Shown: positions 1 to 6,828 of the stretch, piece by piece | How positions within the stretch are numbered: the first letter of the stretch is position 1 | How the letters are laid out: each line of letters opens with the position of its first letter | Assembly (NCBI GenBank): GCA_964410485.1 | Contig: CAYPHJ010000122.1 | Span: 1-13,509 of the forward strand | Length of the DNA stretch: 13,509 bases | DNA from: CAYPHJ01 sp964410485 | Lineage (GTDB): Bacteria; Desulfobacterota; Binatia; UBA9968 | Reading direction: 5' to 3' | The notes under the pieces: model-generated | Told to the model about the DNA's origin: nothing | Databases searched by the model: none | What the model saw: only the letters and a program-made list of their open reading frames with translations | Translations under genes and position numbers: made by a program

Positions 1-1
1 T

Positions 2-1241
2 GCCCCCCTGAGGAAGTCGACTCAGAAGCTCTCGATCAGAGAGCTTGGCCATCACTGGTTTGCTTCGGCGCTTGCCGGGAAAGGCGCGCGACCGGTGCAG
101 GTGCTGGAACAATTTACCTCACAGATGGGACCGGTGAGCGGGCCATCTGAGGTCCTGACGTCGCGCATGCGCACGTCACCCGTGTTCGCTGCGTTAATAA
201 ACGGCGCGGCGTCTCATGTGGTGGAGCAGGACGACATCCACAACGGGGCGGTGCTGCATCCCGGTGCAGTTGTTTTTCCGGCGGTGCTGGCGACAGCGCA
301 GCAGACCGGCGCTTCAGGTAAAGAATTCATCGCAGCAGCCGTCGCCGGATATGAAGCGGGCATTCGCGTTGGGGAGTTTCTGGGCCGCTCGCACTACAAG
401 GTTTTTCATACCACCGGCACGGCGGGCACGCAGGCGGCCGGGCTATGGGAATTCTTACGGGACGCTGCCGACTCAAAGCAATTGCATACCGGGAAAGCTG
501 CCGCCGCCGGGTTGTTTGCGGCCTACATTGCGCGTGACGGGTTCACTGGCGCACGGCGCATCCTGGAGGGCGAGCAGGGCATGGCGGCGGCCATGTCCTC
601 CGATGCTGATCCGCGCAAGTTGACCGACGGCCTCGGGTCGCGCTGGGCTTTGTTAGAAACGTCACTCAAGTATCACGCCTCGTGCCGTCACACGCATCCG
701 GCGGCGGATGCGCTGCTGGAGCTGATGCGCGATCACAAGCTTAAGGTCGACGACATCAAGTCGGTGACCGCGCATGTGCATCAGGCCGCGATCGACGTGC
801 TGGGACCGGTGACCGATCCGCGGACGATTCACCAGTCGAAGTTCTCGATGGGCTTCGTGCTGGCGCTGATCGCCAATTACGGCCGGGCGGGACTGGCCGA
901 TTTCACTGAGGAGGCGCTACGCAACCCGAAGCTGCGGGCGTTGCATGACAAGGTGAAGATGGCGCTCGACCCGAAGGTTGACGCGGCCTATCCCAAACGC
1001 TGGATGGGGTGGGTGACGGTCCAGACGCACGAGGGACGACAATTCGAAAAACACGTGACTTCACCCAAAGGTGATCCCGACAACGCGCTGACGCGGGAAG
1101 AGCTAGAGAAAAAGGCTCTGCGGCTCGCGGCCTACGCCAATGGCGCAACCGCCGCTGAAAATGGAAAAAGTTATCGTCAGGATCTGGCGACTGCACGATG
1201 AAGCTACCGTGCGCGATTTTCTCAGCGCTAATCGATCCTGA
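2..1241 (+). pseudogene. MmgE/PrpD family protein (2-methylcitrate dehydratase-like), degraded, 5' end cut by window
   Basis: The long open frame runs from the window edge to a TGA at 1199-1201. It carries the family's conserved block SHVVEQDDIHNGAVLHPGA (about 220-285), GYEAGIRVGEFLGRSHYKVFHTTG, and later KYHASCRHTHPAADALLEL. MmgE/PrpD proteins are dehydratases or isomerases of methylcitrate-like acids; the substrate here is unknown. Three defects are visible. (1) Family members have about 30 residues between the HTTGTAG motif and QAAGLWEF; here the two are joined directly near 415-431, at a short GGCACGGCGGGCAC repeat. (2) Removing one A from AAAA at 1158-1161 gives a family-like tail (MEKVIVRIWRLHDEATVRDFL) ending at 1241 instead of AENGKSYRQ. 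(3) Upstream of WFASALAG (56-79) the expected PPEEV motif lies in another frame at 4-18. A GTG at 95 is an in-frame candidate start, but the protein should begin outside the window. Family assignment is secure; the pseudogene status is inferred. Confidence 0.85.
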
Positions 1242-1825
1242 TCGAGCAGGGACATTCCCGGTCGGCCTCGTTCCAGAAGTTTCAGACGTTCCAATCGTTC
1301 CACTCGTTCGGTCGCCGAGCTTCGTTCTAGGCGTTCCGGATAAACGGCCGTTCCAAGTTCAAGGTTCAAAGTTCGGTTCAAACAACAGAATTTGGTTGAA
1401 AGCTAGACGGAATTCTCTCGTGTTTTTCCATACTTTGATTCCTGATTTGTGGCTAGTTCGCGTGCATGAATTCGTTGCACGCGAAATCTCTGTGTTGCAG
1501 AGGGAAAATTTACCGCTTTGGACCTCGACGCCGTCAGTGCAGCAATTGCAAACGCACATAGAGAGCCCGCAAAAAAAGGCGAGGCCGCAAACCTTGGCGG
1601 GTGCCCCCTGGAGTTTTGGAAGCGGGAAACGGTCGGAAGGCATTTACGATCGGACATCACGAGCGCTCTGACCAATTGAGCGAGACAGTATTATGGAGAT
1701 AACCGCTTCGCTCTGTTCAGGACGTTTGAAACTGATTTTTTGCTCCAAAGTTCAAAGAGCGAGCCTGGACTGAATCTATCGAATTGTTCAAACCGTTCAG
1801 ACCTTCAAGCACCGCGGCGCGCTCA
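1242..1825. other. gene-free region with GTTCCA/GTTCAA repeats and a hairpin
   Basis: No credible gene is seen between the MmgE remnant and the DUF2442 gene. The left part (1270-1311 and 1349-1383) consists of irregular short repeats of the types GTTCCAN and GTTCAAR. Similar units return at 1742-1760 and 1782-1809. A perfect 10-bp inverted repeat (TTCGCGTGCA / TGCACGCGAA) with a 9-nt loop lies at 1457-1485. A tRNA D-arm-like stretch on the minus strand lies near 1656-1682. An open frame at 1198-1671 is rejected as coding because its translation is repeat-driven and resembles no family. Confidence 0.6.
1270..1383. repeat. GTTCCA/GTTCAA short-repeat tract
   Basis: Irregular 7-10-nt units (GTTCCAGAA, GTTCCAATC, GTTCCACTC, then GTTCCAA, GTTCAAG, GTTCAAA, GTTCGGTTCAAA) form two clusters. 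The same repeat vocabulary recurs at 2492-2521, 2712-2793, 5110-5133, 9414-9495 and 10177-10195, mostly inside or beside RAYT relics. Confidence 0.7.
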
Positions 1826-2095
1826 TTATGGCCGTGAGTTTTCTTGTGCAGACCCACAGCTTTTCGCCTTTTCGTAAAGAAATTCTGGAGCAACATCAGC
1901 GCCGCTCTCCCATACTAGCGTGCGAAACTGAGGGTGGACGGAGAATTTTCGAAATTCATTTTGGTCTAATAACGGTTCAAAGACGGGCCCATACAGTTCA
2001 GGCTTAAAATCGATTTCTCCCTGGACCCCGTCGTCAAACTTCACCCAAATAATAAAGTTCTTAACGTATTTCGCCTCGATGAGTTCATACTGCAT
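1826..2095 (-). CDS. DUF2442 domain-containing protein
   Basis: This 89-residue protein starts at ATG 2095-2093 and ends at TAA 1828-1826. It has the DUF2442 pattern: an early hydrophobic strand (IEAKYVKNFIIWVKFDDG, residues 6-23), GEIDFKPELYGPVFEPL (26-42) and the terminal WESGADVAPEFLY motif (62-74), close to the family's usual W-NGADIAPE-L. Its start lies 3 nt after the DUF4160 stop, so the two are almost certainly co-transcribed. DUF2442 and DUF4160 genes often sit together in accessory regions and have been suggested to act as a TA-like pair; the biochemical role is not established. The last 10 or so residues (KSCGSAQENSRP) lack similarity to the family and may be a tail acquired at the 3' junction. 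The reading frame is intact. Confidence 0.85.
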   Translation of the reverse strand: MQYELIEAKYVKNFIIWVKFDDGVQGEIDFKPELYGPVFEPLLDQNEFRKFSVHPQFRTLVWESGADVAPEFLYEKAKSCGSAQENSRP

Positions 2096-2098
2096 AGG

Positions 2099-2347
2099 TT
2101 ACTCCAACGGAACTATTTTGTTCATCAGTTTGCGCTCGCCAGCAAGTCGCCAATCCTCTAAAAGCTCGGATCGGTGAAGCTCCCGCCATTCCTGCACGTG
2201 TGCCAAGGCCCGCCTCGGAAATGTTCCAGTTACGGCGCCACTTTGGTGATGCTGTAGCCGCTGTAAAAAGCGTGGAAGTGTGGAGGCCGCATGCTCCCGA
2301 TAAAACATCGCGATGACAATCCCTAAAAAACGGCTAATCTCAGGCAC
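2099..2347 (-). pseudogene. DUF4160 protein with two compensating frameshifts in its core motif
   Basis: The gene begins at GTG 2347-2345 (PEISRFLGIVIAMFYREHA) behind GGAGGA with a 9-nt spacer, and ends at TAA 2101-2099. N-terminus and C-terminus (TGTFPRRALAHVQEW, ELHRSELLEDWRLA, KIVPLE) match DUF4160. The segment between them (2237-2295) reads ASTLPRFLQRLQHHQS in the open frame. Shifting the frame there yields PPHFHAFYSGYSITKVAP, which is the family's signature PPHFH region. So one shift near 2291-2295 and a second near 2235-2240 cancel out. The open frame survives, but about 18 core residues are replaced. It is either an inactive protein or two sequencing indels. A start further upstream at a TTG (2386) is possible but has no family support. 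Confidence 0.75.
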
Positions 2348-2399
2348 GCAACGAAATCCTCCACCACACGCGGCACCTAATCTCAATCTTCTGAATCAT
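2340..2399 (-). CDS. 19-codon leader ORF or truncated gene start before DUF4160
   Basis: An ATG at 2399-2397 follows a strong Shine-Dalgarno GGAGG (2410-2406) with a 6-nt spacer. The peptide MIQKIEIRCRVWWRISLRA stops at 2342-2340, overlapping the DUF4160 GTG at 2347-2345. The opening MIQKIEIR resembles the first residues of many RecF/AAA_15-type ATPases, so this may be the stump of such a gene. It could equally be a translational-coupling leader. The strong ribosome site is seen directly; the function is guesswork. Confidence 0.3.
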   Translation of the reverse strand: MIQKIEIRCRVWWRISLRA

Positions 2400-2439
2400 A
2401 GTATTCCTCCGCCAAGTGTCTCGCAAGCAAGGTGTTTCC

Positions 2440-2702
2440 ATTAAAGAAAACGATGCCGCGCGCAAACCGTCACGCCGCAACGACAGCGGCAGTTCAAAGG
2501 TTCAAAAGTTCAAATGTTCAATGTCGCTGACGCTCCTTCAAAACATGAGCGAGTAAACCGCTCAATGGTTCGTACAACGGGCGCAAGGACCGACACGGCG
2601 CGTTTTGGGAAGACCGATATCATGCCACGGCTATTGAAGCCGACGAGCACCTGCATCGCTGTGTGATCTATATTGATTTGAATATGGTCCGGGCTATGGA
2701 AT
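2440..2702 (+). pseudogene. RAYT (REP-associated tyrosine transposase) relic 1, internally replaced
   Basis: It starts with the typical RAYT opening MPRANRH (ATG at 2451), preceded by AAAGAAAACG as in the other copy at 5047. The sequence then leaves the family and enters a GTTCAAA repeat tract (2492-2521). Around 2573 it resumes as YNGRKDRHGAFWEDRYHATA followed by EADEHLHRCVIYIDLNMVRA, the conserved C-terminal half of these Y1 transposases. The whole middle is absent, including the HUH metal-binding motif, so the relic cannot be active. RAYTs are single-copy transposases tied to REP palindromes. The right-hand border of the replaced part (just before the RK-RHGAFWED motif) is the same as in the relic at 9933-10448. 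Confidence 0.8.
2492..2521. repeat. GTTCAAA repeat tract inside RAYT relic 1
   Basis: Four successive units of the form GTTCAAAR (GTTCAAAG, GTTCAAAA, GTTCAAAT, GTTCAA) run without interruption. They sit exactly where the RAYT coding sequence is interrupted. Confidence 0.8.
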
Positions 2703-2711
2703 ATGGAAGCC

Positions 2712-2793
2712 CGTTCCAGTTGTTCCAGACGTTCAACCACTTCGCTCCGTTCCAGCCGTGCCTATCGGCAGTTCAAAAGTTCAAAGGTTCAAG
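2712..2793. repeat. GTTCCAG/GTTCAAA repeat tract after RAYT relic 1
   Basis: GTTCCAGTT, GTTCCAGAC, GTTCAACC and GTTCCAGCC units (2712-2757) are followed by GTTCAAAA, GTTCAAAG and GTTCAAGG (2770-2793). The tract begins about 10 bases after the transposase homology ends. Confidence 0.75.
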
Positions 2794-3033
2794 GGAAGAA
2801 AACAAACCGCGAAACATTCCACCGGTTGACCCAGTTCAGCGCAGCGACGAGACTGAAAGCAAACGAGTCTTGCCGCACCCAAGATCAAGGCGTAAAAGGC
2901 TCGCCCAACCGTACATGTCCGTCTAGAAGGATTCGACGGGGATCTAGCCTGCAGTAAAAAGGTTCCGTTGCTCGCAAGACAGTAGCCGTGATACAAGGCC
3001 GGTCATGCCTTTATTGAGATATCTGCTTTTTTG

Positions 3034-3286
3034 ATGAAACCGATCAGGCTTTCTCAACATGCATTGAATTATGTCACCCGGCGAGGATTTACAGTTGCCG
3101 AGGTGGAAGACGCAATCCGCGGCGGTCTATGGACGCCTGCAGAAGTAGGCCGTATGGAGTGCCGCCGGACTTCCATTCAATAGAGAATGGAACAACAAAC
3201 TCTATGCGACCAAGGAGGTACGGCCTATCTTTGTCGAAGAAACTGATGAAATTGTAGTGGTAACCGTTTATACTTACTACTCATGA
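3034..3286 (+). pseudogene. DUF4258 protein, frameshifted (partner of DUF2283)
   Basis: ATG 3034 opens MKPIRLSQHALNYVTRRGFT, then VAEVEDAIRGG..EVGRMECRR, stopping at TAG 3181-3183. From 3170 the next frame continues LPFNREWNNKLYATKEVRP and IFVEETDEIVVVTVYTYYS to TGA 3284-3286, which is exactly the C-terminal half of the DUF4258 family. A single extra base, or a two-base loss, near 3166-3171 therefore splits one gene of about 83 residues. DUF4258 proteins have a RelE/ParE-like compact fold and are commonly encoded directly upstream of DUF2283 genes, which suggests a toxin-like role; that role is inferred from context. The downstream gene begins 9 nt after the stop. Confidence 0.8.
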
Positions 3287-3295
3287 GGGGTTCCA

Positions 3296-3514
3296 ATGAA
3301 AATCAGTTATGATGCAGAAGTGGATGCCTTGAGCATTACATTTCGCGAGACCACTGTAACTACAAAACACTTGGGCGAGGGCATTGCCGCCGACTATGAC
3401 GCCGACGGAAGATTGGCCGGCATAGAGATTTTGGACGCGATCAAGCGGTTCGGCGACAAAGAAACGCTGCGCCAGGTCGTTATTGAAGGTCTCGGTCCCA
3501 CCCAATCCTCCTAG
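3296..3514 (+). CDS. DUF2283 domain-containing protein
   Basis: This intact 72-residue protein starts at ATG 3296 behind GAGGGG (3285-3290). It opens MKISYDAEVDALSITFRE, the diagnostic start of DUF2283. It then has GIAADYDADGRLAGIEILDA (about 31-50), the family's 'D-G-I-GIEIL-A' pattern. It follows the DUF4258 gene with a 9-nt gap, so they form an operon. As the partner of DUF4258 it is the likely neutralising half of a putative TA-like pair, but no activity is established. The tail GDKETLRQVVIEGLGPTQSS is repeated almost exactly at 12481-12543, so the locus has been partly duplicated within this window. Confidence 0.87.
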   Translation: MKISYDAEVDALSITFRETTVTTKHLGEGIAADYDADGRLAGIEILDAIKRFGDKETLRQVVIEGLGPTQSS

Positions 3515-3583
3515 TTCTCAGAAACTCGTCTTAGTGTGGCCCCTCCTCGGCGTCGCCCATTAGCAGGCAGGTCAAGAGGGCAT

Positions 3584-3715
3584 ATGGTTACTTCCAACCA
3601 TCTCTTGGTGAAGGACACCGGTGCCGACGTTATTGCCCAAAGCATGCAGCTGATCGCCGGGGGCACGGCACAGAAACACAACGAGCGATTTGAGAATCCT
3701 AAAGTTATATTTTAA
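3584..3715 (+). pseudogene. RAYT relic 2 (middle fragment)
   Basis: The 43-codon frame reads MVTSNHLLVKDTGADVIAQ, then SMQLIAGGTAQKHNERF, the middle of a REP-associated tyrosine transposase. The family normally has SNHVHLLV, with the two histidines forming the HUH metal site. Here two codons are missing, leaving SNHLLV, so the active site is destroyed. Neither the N-terminal nor the C-terminal part is present nearby. It lies between DUF2283 and the first ATPase gene. Confidence 0.75.
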
Positions 3716-3726
3716 AATCCTCACCC

Positions 3727-4900
3727 GTGAGATACATTCCGCGAAAGCTGGAAGCTCAAATCATGAGGGCTGTGCGCTCTTTTCCAGCACTCGTCCTGAC
3801 CGGCCCCCGCCGTGCGGGTAAGACCTGGCTACTGCGACATCTTTTCCCCAAGGCGAGTTATTTCCTGCTCGAAGACCCAGATGCGATTGCGCGTTTCAGA
3901 GCCGATCCGCACGGCTTTCTCGATGCGGTGAAAACCCCGGCGATTCTGGACGAGGTCCAGAATGTTCCCGAGGTAGTCGCGTACGTGCGCTCGCGCATTG
4001 ATCGGCAGTCGCGTCGGGTCGGACAATGGTTGTTAACGGGCTCGCAGGAAGCTTCGCTGATGCAGGGTGTGACGGAGTCGATGGCGGGGCGTGCGGCGGG
4101 TTCTTCACCTGTTGCCGTTTTCGACGCGCGAGACGCCTAAGGTGACGCTGTTACGGGGTGGTTATCCCGAAGCCGTGGCGAGACCGCAAAGCGCACGATT
4201 GTGGTTTAGCTCGTATATTCAGACCTACCTCGAGCGTGATGTTCGCACAGTGACGGCGGTGAAGGACCTCGCAACGTTTCGCCGATTTCTCGCTCTGGTG
4301 GCAAGCCGCCATGGTCAGGTGTTGAATAAAACGGATTTGGCGGCCCCGCTGGGCATCAGCGTGCCAACGGTCGGTCAGTGGCTGAGTGTGCTGGAAACTA
4401 CCGCACAGGTCCTGATCATCCCGCCATTCTACGAAAATCTCGGCAAACGGTTGATCAAGTCGCCGAAGGTGTATGTTGCTGACTCGGGGCTTGCGTGTCA
4501 TCTGTTGGGCATCGATTCGCTGGCTGAGCTGGCGAGATCGCCTTTTCACGGTGCTTTATTCGAGGGCTTCATCGCGTCGGAGATCGCAAAAGCCCAGTCC
4601 GGAACGGGCAAAAGGCCCGAGATCTATTATTTTCGTGATGAACAAGGGCTCGAAGTGGATTTTCTTGTGCCCGGTCCAAGTGGAGCGGTGTCCCTGGTCG
4701 AATGCAAAGCGGCGCGCACCGTTACACCGTTCGATGCGGTCCCGATGCAGCGTCTGGCAGAGGCGCTGCGAAAGCATCGCCGGCGCGCGCAAGCGGAACT
4801 GCATCTCGTTTATCAGTCACCGAAGGCTCCAGCTGAAACCCGCGCAGTCGCTCCCGGGGTACGCGCATGGACATTGCACGATTTTCTCAAAACACTGTGA
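3727..4900 (+). pseudogene. AAA_14/DUF4143 ATP-binding protein, one frameshift
   Basis: The first part starts at GTG 3727 and has Walker A GPRRAGKT (residues 26-33) and Walker B AILDEVQ (D75, E76), then WLLTGSQEASLMQ and SMAGRAA. At GGG 4098-4100 the frame must drop one base. The next frame continues VLHLLPFSTRETPKV, then LLRGGYPEA, SYIQTYLERDVR, a winged-helix region (NKTDLAAPLGISVPTVGQWL) and the DUF4143 nuclease-like end: FEGFIASEI, GLEVDFLVPG and VECKAA. The D and E-x-K residues fit a PD-(D/E)XK fold. Both halves together give a full-length protein (about 390 residues). Members are scattered, mobile, poorly understood ATPases. No clear ribosome site precedes the GTG. The single-base change in a G run could be a sequencing error. 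Confidence 0.85.
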
Positions 4901-4955
4901 ACTGAGTCGTGACAGCGCGGAGTCCTGTGCATTTGCGGGGTCGGAGCGAAGCAAG

Positions 4956-5107
4956 TTCTTGATTTAACAACACAAGATGGAATAAAAGGCATTGTTTAAG
5001 AGCTTCGAGGCCGATTTTTGGGGGCAAAAAGTACCTCCAAGGAAACGATGCCGCGAGCGAACCGCTACTTTCTGCCGGGTTATATCTGGCACATCACGCA
5101 CCGACCT
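4956..5107 (+). pseudogene. RAYT relic 3 (5' leader plus N-terminus)
   Basis: TTCTTGATTTAACAA (4956-4970), ATAAAAGGCATT (4982-4993) and GAGGCCGATTTTTGG form a leader that is shared with 9367-9405 and 9933-10016. It leads to ATG 5047, opening MPRANRYFLPGYIWHITHRP, the diagnostic RAYT N-terminus. Homology stops at about 5107 and is replaced by GTTCCAAAC and GTTCAACC repeat units (5110-5133). Confidence 0.8.
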
Positions 5108-5326
5108 TTAGTTCCAAACGTTACAATCGTTCAACCGCTAATCGGATAACTGTGCTCGAAGTATTCAAGCGACTCGGTCGGATCGATCGCGGGTCAGGAG
5201 TTTGCGATTTGTGCCGGAGGTATTGAATGGATAGCTTGGTCTGACCCGGCGCCGTGATTACAAACGTGAACGACCCTGAATCACGCCCCTGAATGGTTGA
5301 CGGACCTTTTCACACGCGGGTTGCAA
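5108..5326. other. gene-free stretch with an inverted GGGTCAG repeat
   Basis: Between the RAYT relic and the second ATPase there is no credible gene. The stretch has GTTCCA/GTTCAA units at its left end and an 8-bp inverted repeat CGGGTCAG (5190-5197) / CTGACCCG (5241-5248) enclosing 43 nt. Single copies of the GGGTCAG motif also occur at 7050-7057 (minus) and 12569-12575 (plus). Confidence 0.5.
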
Positions 5327-5369
5327 TTTACTCAACACATTGAGTAAAATTACTCAACGCTATGAGTAA
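5327..5369. promoter_or_regulatory. tandem palindromes overlapping the ATPase start codon
   Basis: Palindrome 1 is TTTACTCAA-CACA-TTGAGTAAA (5327-5348), a perfect 9-bp inverted repeat. Palindrome 2 is TTACTCAA-CGCT-ATGAGTAA (5350-5369), with one mismatch. Their centres are 22 bp apart, about two helical turns, so both would face the same side of the DNA. The right arm of palindrome 2 contains the start codon ATG (5362-5364). No Shine-Dalgarno sequence is visible in front of it. This looks like an operator that controls the ATPase gene, perhaps by autoregulation; the binding protein is unknown. Confidence 0.6.
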
Positions 5370-6555
5370 ATGGGAATACACGCGGCCCCAGGCCGAGGTC
5401 CTGCGCCGTCGCCTCCGCGAACCGCGCCGGTTTATTCAGGTGGTGGCCGGACCGCGGCAGGTTGGCAAGACCACTCTGGTGCAGCAAGTAATCGACGGCG
5501 CCGGGGTGCCGGTCGTATTCGCCAGCGCCGACGAGCCGACGCTGCGCGGACCGGAGTGGATCGCCCAACAGTGGGAGGCGGCGCGTCTCTCGCTTGGCCG
5601 CCGGGGTGCGATCCTCGTCATCGACGAGGTGCAGAAGGCCGCCGGCTGGGCTGGGTCGGTAAAGCGTTTGTGGGACGAGGACTCGCGCAGCAAACGCGGG
5701 CTCAAGGTCATTCTCCTAGGCTCCGCGCCGCTGCTCATCCAGCGGGGTCTCTCCGAGAGTCTTGCGGGCCGTTTCGAGATTCTGCACTTGCCGCACTGGT
5801 CGCTGGCCGAGATGAGGGCCGCTTTCGATTTCTCGCTTGACCAATTCATCTACTTTGGTGGCTACCCGGGAGCGGCGCCGCTGATCACGGAACACGAACG
5901 CTGGGCGCGATACATCCGGGATGCCCTGATCGAGACCACCATCGCGCGCGACGTGCTCCTGCTCGCCCGCGTGGACAAGCCGGCGCTGCTCAGGCGCCTG
6001 TTCGAGCTTGGCTGCCGCTACTCTGGGCAGGTGCTCTCCTATACCAAGATGCTCGGCCAGCTGCAGGATGCCGGCAATACCACCACGCTTGCGCATTATC
6101 TCGACTTGCTCGCCGCCGCCGGAATGTTGTCAGGACTACCCAAATACGCGGGCCAGACGGCGCGCAGCCGCGCTTCAAGCCCAAAATTTCAGGTGTTCAA
6201 TACGGCGCTCATGAACGCGCAGGCCGGCCACGCGCTGGAGGAGGCGCGCGCGGACCACGAATTTTGGGGCCGCTTAGTGGAATCGGCAGTGGGTGCCCAT
6301 CTGGCGAATGCGGCAATCGGCGGTGTGTGCGAGGTGTTCTACTGGCGCGAGCGCAACCGCGAGGTGGACTTCGTCGTGCGGGCCGGCCGCGTGCTCACGG
6401 CGATCGAAGTTAAAAGCGGCCGTGCGAGCGAGTCCTTGCCCGGCATCGCGGCCTTTTCCGCGGCGTTCAAACCCAAGCGCACGCTGCTCGTGGGTGGCGA
6501 CGGTATAGCGATCGACGAATTCCTCTCGCGCCCTGCCGAGCATTGGGTACGTTGA
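5362..6555 (+). CDS. AAA_14/DUF4143 family ATPase (intact)
   Basis: This 397-residue protein has Walker A AGPRQVGKTT (residues 29-38), Walker B AILVIDEVQ (D88, E89) and an ILLGSAPLLI sensor strand (117-126). The SLAGRFE arginine segment (about 133-139) and FGGYPGA (165-171) follow. Next comes a winged-helix region with TKMLGQLQDAGNTTTLAHYL (about 228-247). The C-terminal DUF4143 domain carries GRLVESAVGAHL (E307), REVDFVV (D336) and IEVKSG (E349, K351), a complete PD-(D/E)XK-like set. Length is typical for the family. It is distant in sequence from the neighbouring frameshifted ATPase at 3727-4900. Such genes are often solitary and mobile, with no settled function. The start lies inside a palindrome and lacks a visible ribosome site. 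The sequence is visibly GC-richer than its surroundings. Confidence 0.92.
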   Translation: MSKWEYTRPQAEVLRRRLREPRRFIQVVAGPRQVGKTTLVQQVIDGAGVPVVFASADEPTLRGPEWIAQQWEAARLSLGRRGAILVIDEVQKAAGWAGSVKRLWDEDSRSKRGLKVILLGSAPLLIQRGLSESLAGRFEILHLPHWSLAEMRAAFDFSLDQFIYFGGYPGAAPLITEHERWARYIRDALIETTIARDVLLLARVDKPALLRRLFELGCRYSGQVLSYTKMLGQLQDAGNTTTLAHYLDLLAAAGMLSGLPKYAGQTARSRASSPKFQVFNTALMNAQAGHALEEARADHEFWGRLVESAVGAHLANAAIGGVCEVFYWRERNREVDFVVRAGRVLTAIEVKSGRASESLPGIAAFSAAFKPKRTLLVGGDGIAIDEFLSRPAEHWVR

Positions 6556-6600
6556 GTTTTTACTACTGGTGGGATTAATCCGGGGGAAAAGAACAGGGGA

Positions 6601-6828
6601 CATGTTTTGAACAATGATGCTCGGATTCCCTGGAATATACCTGGACAAGTGCCGGGCAAGCAGGCGGGAGTACATATCGTAGCCGCCGCCGGGTACATAC
6701 GACACGATAATCGATAACCGGCTGCCTTTGTAAAACTCTTGTGCTTGCACCGACTCGGTTGTGACGAGCAACGCAACCGCCATTGTTAACACGGTGAGTA
6801 ACAAGCGACCGCGGCTTGACCGTTTCAT
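6601..6828 (-). pseudogene. tripartite tricarboxylate transporter receptor (TctC/Bug), N-terminal fragment
   Basis: ATG 6828-6826 follows AGGAG with a 7-nt spacer. Residues 1-30 (MKRSSRGRLLLTVLTMAVAL through VQAQ) form a signal peptide with an AQA-type cleavage region. Residues 38-76 (LSIIVSYVPGGGYDMYSRLL, ARHLSRYIPGNPSIIVQNM) match the substrate-binding receptor of TctABC-type transporters, a periplasmic protein that binds carboxylates. A normal member has about 320 residues; here homology ends at about 6601. The remaining codons up to 6274 run antisense to the ATPase gene and are unrelated. The 3' part was evidently lost when the ATPase segment was joined. Confidence 0.82.

Noticed and set aside
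1232..1245. TCGATC-CT-GATCGA palindrome after the MmgE gene as a terminator
   Set aside because: The loop is only two bases and no T run follows.
1270..1383. CRISPR array
   Set aside because: The repeats are short, irregular and lack unique spacers of constant length; no cas genes are present.
1198..1671. 157-codon open frame overlapping the MmgE stop
   Set aside because: Its translation is produced by GTTCC/GTTCAA repeats, has no family features, and the overlap region is better explained as the shifted MmgE C-terminus.
2663..2957. Two overlapping plus-strand frames after RAYT relic 1
   Set aside because: They begin in transposase or repeat sequence and continue without any recognisable domain.
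6274..6600. C-terminal extension of the TctC frame
   Set aside because: It is antisense to the well-supported ATPase gene and bears no resemblance to TctC.
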